Made by a program: the position numbers and the translations under genes. The notes below the pieces were generated by a model. It was not told the DNA's origin, made no database searches, and saw nothing but the letters and a program-made list of their open reading frames with translations. A DNA stretch of 64,000 nt from an uncultured Clostridia bacterium (GTDB lineage: Bacteria; Bacillota; Clostridia; Oscillospirales; Oscillospiraceae): assembly GCA_947365965.1 (NCBI GenBank), contig CANAZG010000002.1, positions 78,913 through 142,912 on the forward strand. The letters are read 5' to 3'. Position 1 is the stretch's first letter; each line of letters opens with the position of its first letter. Of the stretch, positions 37,481 to 44,561 are shown one piece after another.

Positions 37481-37828
37481 TTAGTCAGGCAGCTGGTGAC
37501 CGCAAGCTAAGAGGTAATTCTTTAAGATTTCCTCAAGACACTTTAGCTGCATTTCGCTGAGTGGTTCCATGCATTTGAGTAAATCCTCATAATTCACTTT
37601 AGACTGTTTTCCTGTCAAAATATAGTCGGTACTCACGTTCATTGCACGTGAAAGATTTAATAGGCTTTCTGCACGTATATTTTTTATTCCACGTTCCACG
37701 CAGGCAAAAAACTGCCACGACAGACCTGACGCTTCTGCGGCTTGCTCTTGTGTCCATCCGAGTTGTTTTCGCCGTTTCGCAATTCTGGACCCCATTTCCA
37801 ATGCCAACGCTGTTCTTTCCCTTGCCAT
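37481..37828 (-). CDS. XRE-family transcriptional regulator
   Basis: A 115-residue regulator: helix-turn-helix at about 10-65 (GSRIAKRRKQLGWTQEQAAE, then SWQFFACVERGIKNI) and a short helical C terminus (LKCLEEILKNYLLACG). It has no peptidase domain. The ATG at 37828 follows AAAAGGAG; the frame could extend to 37858 but without a ribosome site. AT-rich codon use differs from the flanking genes, suggesting transfer. It is divergent from the NeuD-like gene, with two TATTGCYAATA palindromes between the starts. Confidence 0.85.
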   Translation of the reverse strand: MARERTALALEMGSRIAKRRKQLGWTQEQAAEASGLSWQFFACVERGIKNIRAESLLNLSRAMNVSTDYILTGKQSKVNYEDLLKCMEPLSEMQLKCLEEILKNYLLACGHQLPD

Positions 37829-37886
37829 AACGCTACTCCTTTTTATTGCCGTTGACAACAGTTTAGATGTAGTCGCCCAAATATCT

Positions 37887-37920
37887 TATTGCCAATAGTA
37901 ATAGAAACATATTGCTAATA
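37887..37920. promoter_or_regulatory. Twin 11-bp palindromes, candidate operator
   Basis: TATTGCCAATA (37887-37897, a perfect palindrome) and TATTGCTAATA (37910-37920, one mismatch) are 23 bases apart. The first overlaps a minus-strand TTGGCA (37895-37890), a candidate -35 for the XRE gene; the second overlaps the -35 of the NeuD-like gene. Confidence 0.55.
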
Positions 37921-37940
37921 AAATAGAGTTATGGTACAAT
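37912..37940 (+). promoter_or_regulatory. Promoter of the NeuD-like gene
   Basis: TTGCTA at 37912-37917, 17 bases, TACAAT at 37935-37940. A strong AAAGGAGG follows at 37957-37964, but it is 44 bases from the coding start and serves no visible gene. Confidence 0.7.
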
Positions 37941-38007
37941 GAAAAAAATCATGTAGAAAGGAGGCACAATCTCACAGAACACAGTACATTTTGTTGGGAT
38001 TATTTTG

Positions 38008-38613
38008 ATGAAAGACGTTGCTATCATCGGAACAGGCGGACATGCAAAAGTCGTTGCTGATATCGTACTGAGTTCAAAGGATCGTTTGGTTGGTTTCTTT
38101 ACAAACGACAACAGCGTAGATAATTTTATGGGGTGGCCTGTTTTGGGAAAAGATACGGAATATAACAAATTCATGGATTGCTATTTTGTCATAGCGATTG
38201 GAAATCCAGACGTGCGTGAACGGATTTCAAATTCTATGGACGGTGTAAAATGGTATACCGCAATACATCCATCCGCATCTGTATCCACTATCCATATATC
38301 AATAGGGGATGGAACTGTTATTATGGCAAATGCAGTGATTAACCCATATGCACAGATAGGAAACCACTGTATTATCAATTCCAATGCAACGGTTGAACAT
38401 GATAATCAGATAGAAGATTTTGCACATATATCAGTTGGAGCAAAACTTGGTGGGACGGTAAAAATTGGAAAACGAACATGGGTAGGTGTAGGGGCATCTG
38501 TGAAGAATGGGATTAGTGTATGTCAGAACTGTATGATTGGTGCGGGTGCTGTAGTTGTAAAAAATATAGATATTCCCGGTACATATGTTGGAGTTCCGGC
38601 ACATAGAATTTGA
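38008..38613 (+). CDS. NeuD/PglD-type sugar O- or N-acyltransferase
   Basis: A 201-residue acetyl-CoA-dependent enzyme. The N terminus is the PglD/NeuD nucleotide-sugar-binding fold (VAIIGTGGHAKVVADIVLS); the rest is a left-handed beta helix of hexapeptide repeats (from SVSTIHISIGDG), with the catalytic His in TVEHDNQI and the closing GTYVGVPAHRI. Relatives acetylate amino sugars for glycans, but no glycan operon is here. AT-rich codon use marks it as foreign. The ribosome site before 38008 is weak; a TTG one codon upstream is an alternative start. Confidence 0.85.
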   Translation: MKDVAIIGTGGHAKVVADIVLSSKDRLVGFFTNDNSVDNFMGWPVLGKDTEYNKFMDCYFVIAIGNPDVRERISNSMDGVKWYTAIHPSASVSTIHISIGDGTVIMANAVINPYAQIGNHCIINSNATVEHDNQIEDFAHISVGAKLGGTVKIGKRTWVGVGASVKNGISVCQNCMIGAGAVVVKNIDIPGTYVGVPAHRI

Positions 38614-38721
38614 TTCATGCCGTTTTGCCTGCGCCTTACGGAGCAGTCGACAGTAATAGGATTACCGGATTTTTACCGCTTCTAAGCTGGGACTATTTGG
38701 GAGAATGAGGACAGAAAAGCG

Positions 38722-38750
38722 TTGACAGATGGGACTAAATATGGTATGTT
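38722..38750 (+). promoter_or_regulatory. Strong promoter without a clear gene
   Basis: TTGACA at 38722-38727, 17 bases, TATGTT at 38745-38750. About 35 bases after the predicted start comes the hairpin at 38792-38824, so it may make a short RNA or serve as the leader of the acetyltransferase gene. Confidence 0.6.
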
Positions 38751-38791
38751 AGCACTACCTGATAGCGTGGCCCATAAAGGTGCAGGAGATG

Positions 38792-38824
38792 GTACTGCCT
38801 GAATTAAAATCCAGGCAGTACCAT
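38792..38824. repeat. Hairpin with ATGGTACTGCC arms, copy 2
   Basis: ATGGTACTGCCTG and CAGGCAGTACCAT enclose AATTAAAATC, then TTTATAAAAATTC. The 11-base core is the same as in the hairpin at 37420-37469, and the two bracket the XRE/NeuD pair. Confidence 0.75.
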
Positions 38825-38837
38825 TTATAAAAATTCA

Positions 38838-38879
38838 AAAAGCGGTGCACCGCTTTTGTTTCACTATTAGTGAAACAAA
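38838..38879. repeat. Two overlapping perfect palindromes
   Basis: AAAAGCGGTGCACCGCTTTT (38838-38857, self-complementary) overlaps a 25-base palindrome with arms TTTGTTTCACTA (38855-38866) and TAGTGAAACAAA (38868-38879). The first ends in TTTT and can act as a terminator; the second looks like a dimeric operator. Confidence 0.6.
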
Positions 38880-38985
38880 AGCCATATTGCTTTCAATATT
38901 TGCAGAGCTCCTTCTCGGAATCGCAGCCATAAGGGCGGCCCTACCTGTGCCTTATAGCATAAATAAAAAGAATGGAAAAATAAAC

Positions 38986-39627
38986 ATGACAAATTTTCAC
39001 GTTCTAGAGGAATTTCAGCGGGTAAGGGAGCATATAAGAGAGACGCAGCAAAAGGAATATATTCGGCTCGAGGATGAAATTGGGGTTTTTTCCTATGGAA
39101 TTCCCAAGGTATATTCATGGGGCGAAAATGCGCGGCTTATTATAGGAAAATTTTGCTCTATAGCATCTGGTGTTTCCATATTTTTAGGTGGAAATCATCG
39201 TGTGGACTGGAACAGCACCTACCCCTTTAACACACTAATGCCGGAATCCTTTTCTTATATTATGGGGCACCCTTCTTCCAAAGGAGATGTGGTAATTGGA
39301 AATGACGTCTGGATTGGATCAGATTCAAAAATTATGTCTGGCGTAGCAATTGCTGATGGCTGCATTGTTGGAGCCAATGCCCTGGTGACCCAAAGTGTCT
39401 TAAAGCCTTACACAGTTGTGGGTGGGGTACCTGCCAAAATCATAAAGCGGCGATTTTCGTCCATAGCAATTCGACGGCTATGTAAAATGCAGTGGTGGAA
39501 TTGGAAGGATAATGATATTATTACTGCTATTCCGCTGCTGCAAAGCAATGATATGGATGGACTGTGGCGCTATTATATTGAGTTGAAAAGAAGGGAGAGC
39601 ACAAGCTCTCCAACTGATTTACCATAA
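38986..39627 (+). CDS. CatB-related O-acetyltransferase (hexapeptide family)
   Basis: A 213-residue left-handed beta-helix acetyltransferase of the xenobiotic-acetyltransferase type. The catalytic His71 is in GGNHRVDWNSTYPFNTL; GNDVWIGSDSKIMSGV and PYTVVGGVPAKIIKRRF are family signatures. Relatives modify glycans or, in a few lineages, antibiotics; without a close match a drug-resistance role should not be assumed. The start at 38986 is chosen because the longer frame from 38845 runs through palindromes and encodes an atypical hydrophobic extension. The ribosome site is weak. AT-rich and probably acquired. Confidence 0.82.
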   Translation: MTNFHVLEEFQRVREHIRETQQKEYIRLEDEIGVFSYGIPKVYSWGENARLIIGKFCSIASGVSIFLGGNHRVDWNSTYPFNTLMPESFSYIMGHPSSKGDVVIGNDVWIGSDSKIMSGVAIADGCIVGANALVTQSVLKPYTVVGGVPAKIIKRRFSSIAIRRLCKMQWWNWKDNDIITAIPLLQSNDMDGLWRYYIELKRRESTSSPTDLP

Positions 39628-39659
39628 ATAAAGATTCAGAGTTCAAGAGATGAAACAAT

Positions 39660-39691
39660 AAAGGACGGCCTGCCATCCCGGCAGGCCGTCC
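39660..39691 (-). terminator. Terminator after the 5'-nucleotidase gene
   Basis: GGACGGCCTGCC and GGCAGGCCGTCC arms around ATCCC; the minus-strand tail is TTTATTGTTTC. It also lies just past the plus-strand acetyltransferase gene. Confidence 0.8.
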
Positions 39692-39728
39692 GTGCTATTA
39701 TTTGTTGGTCTAATGCGATGAGAGTGGT

Positions 39729-42050
39729 CTAGGCAGCGGCGGGCTCGGTGTCAGCGGCGTCCTCGCCCTCGGCGGGCTCAGTAGCAGCGGCGTCCTCGCC
39801 CTCGGCGGGAGCCTCAGCAGCGGGGGCCTCGGGGGCCTCAGCCAGGATCTTGCACAGCTGGGCGCGGGTCAGCTCGCCATTGGGATTGAAGGTGCCGTCG
39901 GGGTTGCCGCCGATGACGCCCAGCTCGGCCAGAGCCAGCACATAGCCGTCATCGGTGTCGGGGAAGGTGGAATCCTTCTCGGAAGCCTCGATCTTCAGGG
40001 CCTTGGCCAGGAGCTGGCACATCTCCACACGGGTGATGAAAGCGTTCTGCTCCACGTCGCCGTCAATGAGGCCCTCGCTCTTGGCCAGAGCGATGTAGCC
40101 GCTGGCCCAGGTGCCGCCCTCCACGGGAGCGGCGTCCTCATAGCCGGCATAGGCCAGGACCATCTTCAGGGCAGCGCCCCAGTTGACGCTGTCGCCGGGC
40201 TTGAAGGTGCCGTCGGGATAGCCGGCGACAATGCCATCGTTCACCATGGCGGTGACAAACGCATAGTGCCAGTTGGCCTCGGTCACATCAGAGAAGCTGA
40301 CAGCAGCGGGCTCCTCGGGCTTGGCGTCGGGCTCAGCAGGCTCCTCGGGCTCAGTGGGCTCAGCGGCCTCGGTCACAACAGTGATGCGGCCGGCGGGCTC
40401 GCCATACTTCTCGGCGGTCACGTTACCCTCCAGAACCTCGGTGATGTAGGCCATCAGGGCCTCATCCAGAGGCATGCCGGTGTCAATGATGGACGCAGAG
40501 GCGGTGAGAGCGTAGTAGGTGTCGCCGCCAGTGGCCAGGAAGTCGTTGGTCACCACAACATAGCTGGCAGCGGGATCAAAGTCCTGGCCGTTGATGCTGT
40601 CGATGGTGACGCGGTTGATGCTCTTGGGGGCAAAATAGGTGGTCTCGCCGTAGACCTCGCCCTGGTCATAGGCCTTGGTGGTGTCAACGGTGAAGACAAC
40701 GCCGGAAACCTGGGGGAAGCCGCCCACAGCGTCGGGGGTGCAGAAGGTGGAAGCCTCCAGGACCTCCAGCAGGTCCTCGCCGGTAACAGTGACGTAGGCC
40801 ACAGTGTTGCCGAAGGGCAGAACGGTGTTGACATCCTTCTTGGTGATGTCGCCGGCCTCGATGGTGGCGCGGATACCGCCGCCGTTGGTGATGGCGATCA
40901 CGTTCTCAGCGGGAACGCCCAGATCCTCGCCGCCGTTGGTGGCGCACCAGACCATGGCGTCGGTGATGAGGTCGCCCAGATTGGTCTCCTCAGTGCGGTT
41001 GCCGGGGGCCTTCTCGCCGTTGAGCAGAACCTCGCTGGTGGCGAAGGTGGCGCCGTACTCGGCCTCGATCTCAGCGCGGATGGCGGCGGCCCGGGCGGCG
41101 ATCTCGTCGTCCTCAGCCACAGCGATGGTCTCAGCGGCCACGTTCTCGGTGGTGATGGTCTCGTCCTTGATGGTGACCACGCCGATGTTGGCCAGCTTGG
41201 TTCCGGTGGAGGTGACAACAGTGCCGCCCACAGTGCGGTTCTCGTTGGTCTTCTCCACGATCTTGTCCAGAGTGGAGTGGGAGTGGCCGTCAATGAACAC
41301 GTCGATGCCGGTCACCTTTTCCAGCAGGTCGATGGAGCGGTTGGCGGTGGCAGCGGTCTCGTCGTCAATGCCCAGGTGGCCCAGGCAGATGATGTAGTCG
41401 CACTCGGCCTGGGTGAGCTCGTCAACCTGGGCCTGGGCAACAGCGTACATGTCCTCGCCGCCGGCAAAGGAAACGCCCTTGATCTTGCCGGGGTGGGCCT
41501 TGGAAGCAGCCTCGGGGGTGTCCAGACCGAACACGCCGATCTTGGCGCCGTCCTCGGTCTCAAAGACCAGGTTGTCGCCAAAGGCCAGCTCGCCGTTATA
41601 AGTAATGTTGGCGGCCAGGATGGGGAACTGGGCAGCCTCGGCCAGCTTGGTCAGGTTCTCATAGCCGTAGTCAAACTCGTGGTTGCCGGGCACAGCCACA
41701 TCGTAGCCGGCCATGCTCATCAGCTCCACGGCAGTGGCGCCCAGGGAGACGCTCACAGAGGTCTCGCCCTGGCTGAAGTCGCCGGCGTCCATCACCAGGA
41801 CGTAAGCGCCGGCCTCCTCGTACATGGCTTTCAGCGCGGCCACCTGGGCATAGCCCTCGATGGCGCCATGAACATCGTTGGTGTGGAGAATGACAATTGC
41901 GCCGTCAGCCTCCGCAGGCACCTCAAACGCGGCGGCAGGAGCGCCTTCCGCGTCGCCGCTGGCATCCTCTTCCGCCATGGCGGTAACGGTCATGCCAAGG
42001 GCAAGGACCATCGCCAGCAGAAGAGAGAGCAGCTTGTTCCACTTTCTCAT
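39729..42050 (-). CDS. Secreted 5'-nucleotidase/metallophosphoesterase with S-layer-homology repeats
   Basis: A 773-residue exported enzyme. A signal peptide (1-26, cleaved after TAMA) precedes a metallophosphatase domain (ILHTNDVHG, GNHEFDYG, DGHSHSTL) and a 5'-nucleotidase C domain (NLGDLITDAMVW, NGGGIRATI) that gives substrate specificity, releasing phosphate from nucleotides outside the cell. The C terminus has about three SLH repeats (from FSDVTEANWHYAFV; GYPDGTFKPGD, GNPDGTFNPNG) for anchoring to the wall, then an acidic Ala/Glu tail with an 11-codon repeat. The start at 42050 follows AGGAGG. The 5' leader has alternative hairpins. Confidence 0.93.
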   Translation of the reverse strand: MRKWNKLLSLLLAMVLALGMTVTAMAEEDASGDAEGAPAAAFEVPAEADGAIVILHTNDVHGAIEGYAQVAALKAMYEEAGAYVLVMDAGDFSQGETSVSVSLGATAVELMSMAGYDVAVPGNHEFDYGYENLTKLAEAAQFPILAANITYNGELAFGDNLVFETEDGAKIGVFGLDTPEAASKAHPGKIKGVSFAGGEDMYAVAQAQVDELTQAECDYIICLGHLGIDDETAATANRSIDLLEKVTGIDVFIDGHSHSTLDKIVEKTNENRTVGGTVVTSTGTKLANIGVVTIKDETITTENVAAETIAVAEDDEIAARAAAIRAEIEAEYGATFATSEVLLNGEKAPGNRTEETNLGDLITDAMVWCATNGGEDLGVPAENVIAITNGGGIRATIEAGDITKKDVNTVLPFGNTVAYVTVTGEDLLEVLEASTFCTPDAVGGFPQVSGVVFTVDTTKAYDQGEVYGETTYFAPKSINRVTIDSINGQDFDPAASYVVVTNDFLATGGDTYYALTASASIIDTGMPLDEALMAYITEVLEGNVTAEKYGEPAGRITVVTEAAEPTEPEEPAEPDAKPEEPAAVSFSDVTEANWHYAFVTAMVNDGIVAGYPDGTFKPGDSVNWGAALKMVLAYAGYEDAAPVEGGTWASGYIALAKSEGLIDGDVEQNAFITRVEMCQLLAKALKIEASEKDSTFPDTDDGYVLALAELGVIGGNPDGTFNPNGELTRAQLCKILAEAPEAPAAEAPAEGEDAAATEPAEGEDAADTEPAAA
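39752..39809 (-). repeat. 25-bp direct repeat in the 5'-nucleotidase C-terminal tail
   Basis: Two identical 25-base units (39752-39776 and 39785-39809) at a 33-base period encode the repeated AEGEDAA tail. A slippage-prone, in-frame repeat. Confidence 0.7.
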
Positions 42051-42076
42051 ATCGGGTTTCCTCCTAAAATAAATTT

Positions 42077-42141
42077 GAGCGGACAGCCGCCTCCAGGCGG
42101 CTGTCCGCCCGGAGGACAGAGGGGTACTCCTCTGTCCGCTC
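42077..42141 (-). promoter_or_regulatory. Alternative hairpins in the 5'-nucleotidase leader
   Basis: Stem 1 is GCGGACAGCCGCC (42079-42091) with its complement (42096-42108); stem 2 is GGACAGAGG (42114-42122) with its complement (42129-42137). The outer GAGCGGACAG (42077-42086) can instead pair with CTGTCCGCTC (42132-42141), excluding both. A minus-strand TATAAT lies at 42159-42154, without a convincing -35 box. The remaining bases up to 42266 hold nothing else recognisable. Confidence 0.45.
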
Positions 42142-42266
42142 GATTCTTTTATGATTATACCTTATGTTTCGCCGTTTGGCTAGTCTTGTTTCCCCTACTT
42201 TCGTAAAAATTTTGAAAAAATTTTTCCCATTTTTCAGGGATCGGCGGTTTTGCCTCCGGGCCCCAC

Positions 42267-42295
42267 TGGATTATCATGAAAAAACATGGTATACT
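42267..42295 (+). promoter_or_regulatory. Candidate promoter of the hydA-larBC cluster
   Basis: TGGATT at 42267-42272, 17 bases, TATACT at 42290-42295; the first start codon is 93 bases downstream. Confidence 0.5.
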
Positions 42296-42387
42296 GGACA
42301 AAACAGCCAGAGGAGGACCGGGTCCTCTGAAACGCTTCTTTCATAAATAAGAACAACCACTTAAAAAAAGCAAGGAGGCGGACTACT

Positions 42388-43767
42388 ATGAAAATCCTGC
42401 TTCGAGGCGGCAGCGTGGTCTCCGGCCGGGGCACGGCGCGGCTGGACGTGCTGCTGGAGGGGGAGCGGATTGCCGCCGTGGGTGAAAACCTCCCCGCCGG
42501 GGACGCCCAGGCGGTGGACTGCGCCGGGCGGCTGCTCTTTCCCGGGTTCATCGACGCGCACACCCACTTTGATCTGGAGGTGGCGGGCACCATCACCGCC
42601 GACGACTTCGCCTCCGGCAGCCGGGCCGCCCTCCGGGGGGGCACCACCACGGTCATCGACTTCGCCGCGCCGGACAAGGGGGAGTCCCTTGCCTCCGGTC
42701 TGGCCCGGTGGCGGCGGAAAGCGGAGGGGAAGTGCGCCTGTGACTACGGCTTCCACATGACCATCGACGACTGGAACGAGGATATCTCCCGGGAGGTGGG
42801 GGAGATGATGGACCAGGGCCTCACCTCCTTCAAAATGTACATGACCTACCCCGCCATGATGCTGCCGGAGGGGGACATGTTCCGCGCCCTTGTGCGGCTG
42901 CGGGAGGCGGAGGGACTGGTGGGCGTCCACTGTGAGAACCACGGCGTGATCCAGGCGCTGACAGCCCAGGCCCGGGCGGAGGGCCGGCTCTCCCCGGCCT
43001 CCCACCCCCGCACCCGTCCGGCGGAGCTGGAGGCGGAGGCGGTGGGGAGCCTGCTGCGGCTGGCCCAGGTGGCGGACGTGCCGGTGGTGATCGTCCACCT
43101 GACAAGCCGGGCGGCCCTGGAGGAGGTCCGGGCCGCCCGGAAACGGGGCCAGCGGGTGTATGCGGAGACCTGCCCCCAGTACCTGCTGCTGGAGGCGGGG
43201 CGCTATGACCACCCGGCGTACGCCGAGGCGGCCAAGTACGTCTGCGCGCCACCCCTGCGGCGGCAGGAGGACCAGGAGGCTCTGTGGGCTGCCCTCCGGG
43301 ACGGGGAGATCGACATCGTGGCCACGGACCACTGCTCCTTCACCACGGCCCAGAAGCGGGCCGGACAGTACGACTTCACCAAAATCCCCGGGGGCCTGCC
43401 TGGGGTGGAGCACCGGGGGCTGCTGCTGTATTCCGCCGGCGTTGCGGCGGGGCGGATCACGGCGGCGGACATGTGCCGGGTCCTCTGCGAGAACCCCGCC
43501 CGGCTCTACGGCTGCTGGCCCCGGAAGGGGACCATTGCCCCGGGCAGCGATGGGGACATTGTGGTCATTGACCCAACGGCGGAGGGGGTGGTCCGGGCCG
43601 CGGACCAGCTCCAGCGGACGGACTACACCCCCTACGAGGGGATGGCGGTCAGAGGGGCCGTGGAGCGGGTGTACCTCCGGGGCCGTCTGGCGGCGGAGAG
43701 GGGAACCGTGTACCCCGGGGAGGGCGCGTTCCTGGCCAGAGGCCGGAGCAAGGATTACAGAAGGTAG
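42388..43767 (+). CDS. hydA: Dihydropyrimidinase / D-hydantoinase
   Basis: A 459-residue cyclic-amidohydrolase. The binuclear metal site is complete: DAHTHFD (His58, His60), the lysine carboxylated in the family (Lys149 in SFKMYMTYP), His181 in HCEN, His237 in HLTS and Asp314 in ATDHC. It opens dihydropyrimidine or hydantoin rings. No dihydropyrimidine dehydrogenase or ureidopropionase gene is next to it, so the pathway is unclear. AAGGAGG precedes the ATG. larB follows 35 bases later, suggesting one transcript. Confidence 0.9.
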   Translation: MKILLRGGSVVSGRGTARLDVLLEGERIAAVGENLPAGDAQAVDCAGRLLFPGFIDAHTHFDLEVAGTITADDFASGSRAALRGGTTTVIDFAAPDKGESLASGLARWRRKAEGKCACDYGFHMTIDDWNEDISREVGEMMDQGLTSFKMYMTYPAMMLPEGDMFRALVRLREAEGLVGVHCENHGVIQALTAQARAEGRLSPASHPRTRPAELEAEAVGSLLRLAQVADVPVVIVHLTSRAALEEVRAARKRGQRVYAETCPQYLLLEAGRYDHPAYAEAAKYVCAPPLRRQEDQEALWAALRDGEIDIVATDHCSFTTAQKRAGQYDFTKIPGGLPGVEHRGLLLYSAGVAAGRITAADMCRVLCENPARLYGCWPRKGTIAPGSDGDIVVIDPTAEGVVRAADQLQRTDYTPYEGMAVRGAVERVYLRGRLAAERGTVYPGEGAFLARGRSKDYRR

Positions 43768-43802
43768 AAATTTACTGAAATAGTACCCAGAGAGGAGCGT
43801 CC

Positions 43803-44561
43803 ATGGAGGAAAGAGAACTGCTGAAGCTGCTGCGTGAGGTGCAGGCCGGGACGGCCGCGCCGGAGGAGGCGGTCCGGATTCTGAGCCGGTCCACCTTTGA
43901 GGATCTGGGCTACGCCAAGGTGGACCACCACCGGGCCAGCCGCCAGGGGGCGGCGGAGGTCATCTTCGGCCAGGGCAAGGAGCCGGATCAGATCGAGGGC
44001 ATCGTCCGCTCCATGGTGGAGCGGGGGGCGGGGAACATCCTCATCACCCGCCTGAGCGGGGAGAAGGAGGAGAAGCTCCGGGGCCGGTTCCCCTACCGAT
44101 ACAGCGCGGCGGCCCGGCTGGCGGTGGCCAACCCGGTGGAGATCCCCCTGACGGGCTCCGTGGCCGTGGTCAGCGCGGGCACCAGCGATCTGGCTGTGTG
44201 CGAGGAGGCGGCCCTCACCGCCGAGGCCCTGGGCAGCCGGGTCCACCGGATCTACGACGCGGGGGTGGCCGGGCTCCACCGGCTCCTGGCCCACCTGGAG
44301 GCGCTGGAGGAGGCCCGGTGCATCGTGGCCGTGGCCGGAATGGAGGGAGCCCTGCCCAGCGTGGTGGGGGGACTGGTGAGCTGCCCGGTGATCGCCGTGC
44401 CCACCAGCGTGGGCTACGGGGCCAACCTGGGCGGTCTGGCCGCCCTGCTGGCCATGCTCAACTCCTGCGCCAGCGGAGTGAGCGTTGTGAACATTGACAA
44501 CGGCTTCGGCGGGGGCTTCCTGGCCCACCGGATCAACCAGATGAAAGGGATTGACCAATGA
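43803..44561 (+). CDS. larB: Nickel-pincer cofactor synthesis protein LarB
   Basis: A 252-residue enzyme that carboxylates and hydrolyses nicotinic acid adenine dinucleotide in the first step of the nickel-pincer nucleotide cofactor. The N-terminal helical part (LLKLLREVQAGTAAPEEAVR) precedes a PurE-like domain (VAVVSAGTSDLAVCEEAALT, then VAVAGMEGALPSVVGGLV and VPTSVGYGANLGGLAAL). It overlaps larC by four bases. larA and larE are not in the window. Confidence 0.95.
   Translation: MEERELLKLLREVQAGTAAPEEAVRILSRSTFEDLGYAKVDHHRASRQGAAEVIFGQGKEPDQIEGIVRSMVERGAGNILITRLSGEKEEKLRGRFPYRYSAAARLAVANPVEIPLTGSVAVVSAGTSDLAVCEEAALTAEALGSRVHRIYDAGVAGLHRLLAHLEALEEARCIVAVAGMEGALPSVVGGLVSCPVIAVPTSVGYGANLGGLAALLAMLNSCASGVSVVNIDNGFGGGFLAHRINQMKGIDQ

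Noticed and set aside
38845..38985. N-terminal extension of the CatB-like protein from a GTG at 38845
   Set aside because: The added 47 residues are hydrophobic and unlike the family, and the start lies inside a palindrome without a ribosome site.
38986..39627. Drug-resistance acetyltransferase
   Set aside because: The fold and His71 fit both antibiotic and glycan acetyltransferases. Without a close match to a known resistance enzyme the claim is not supported.
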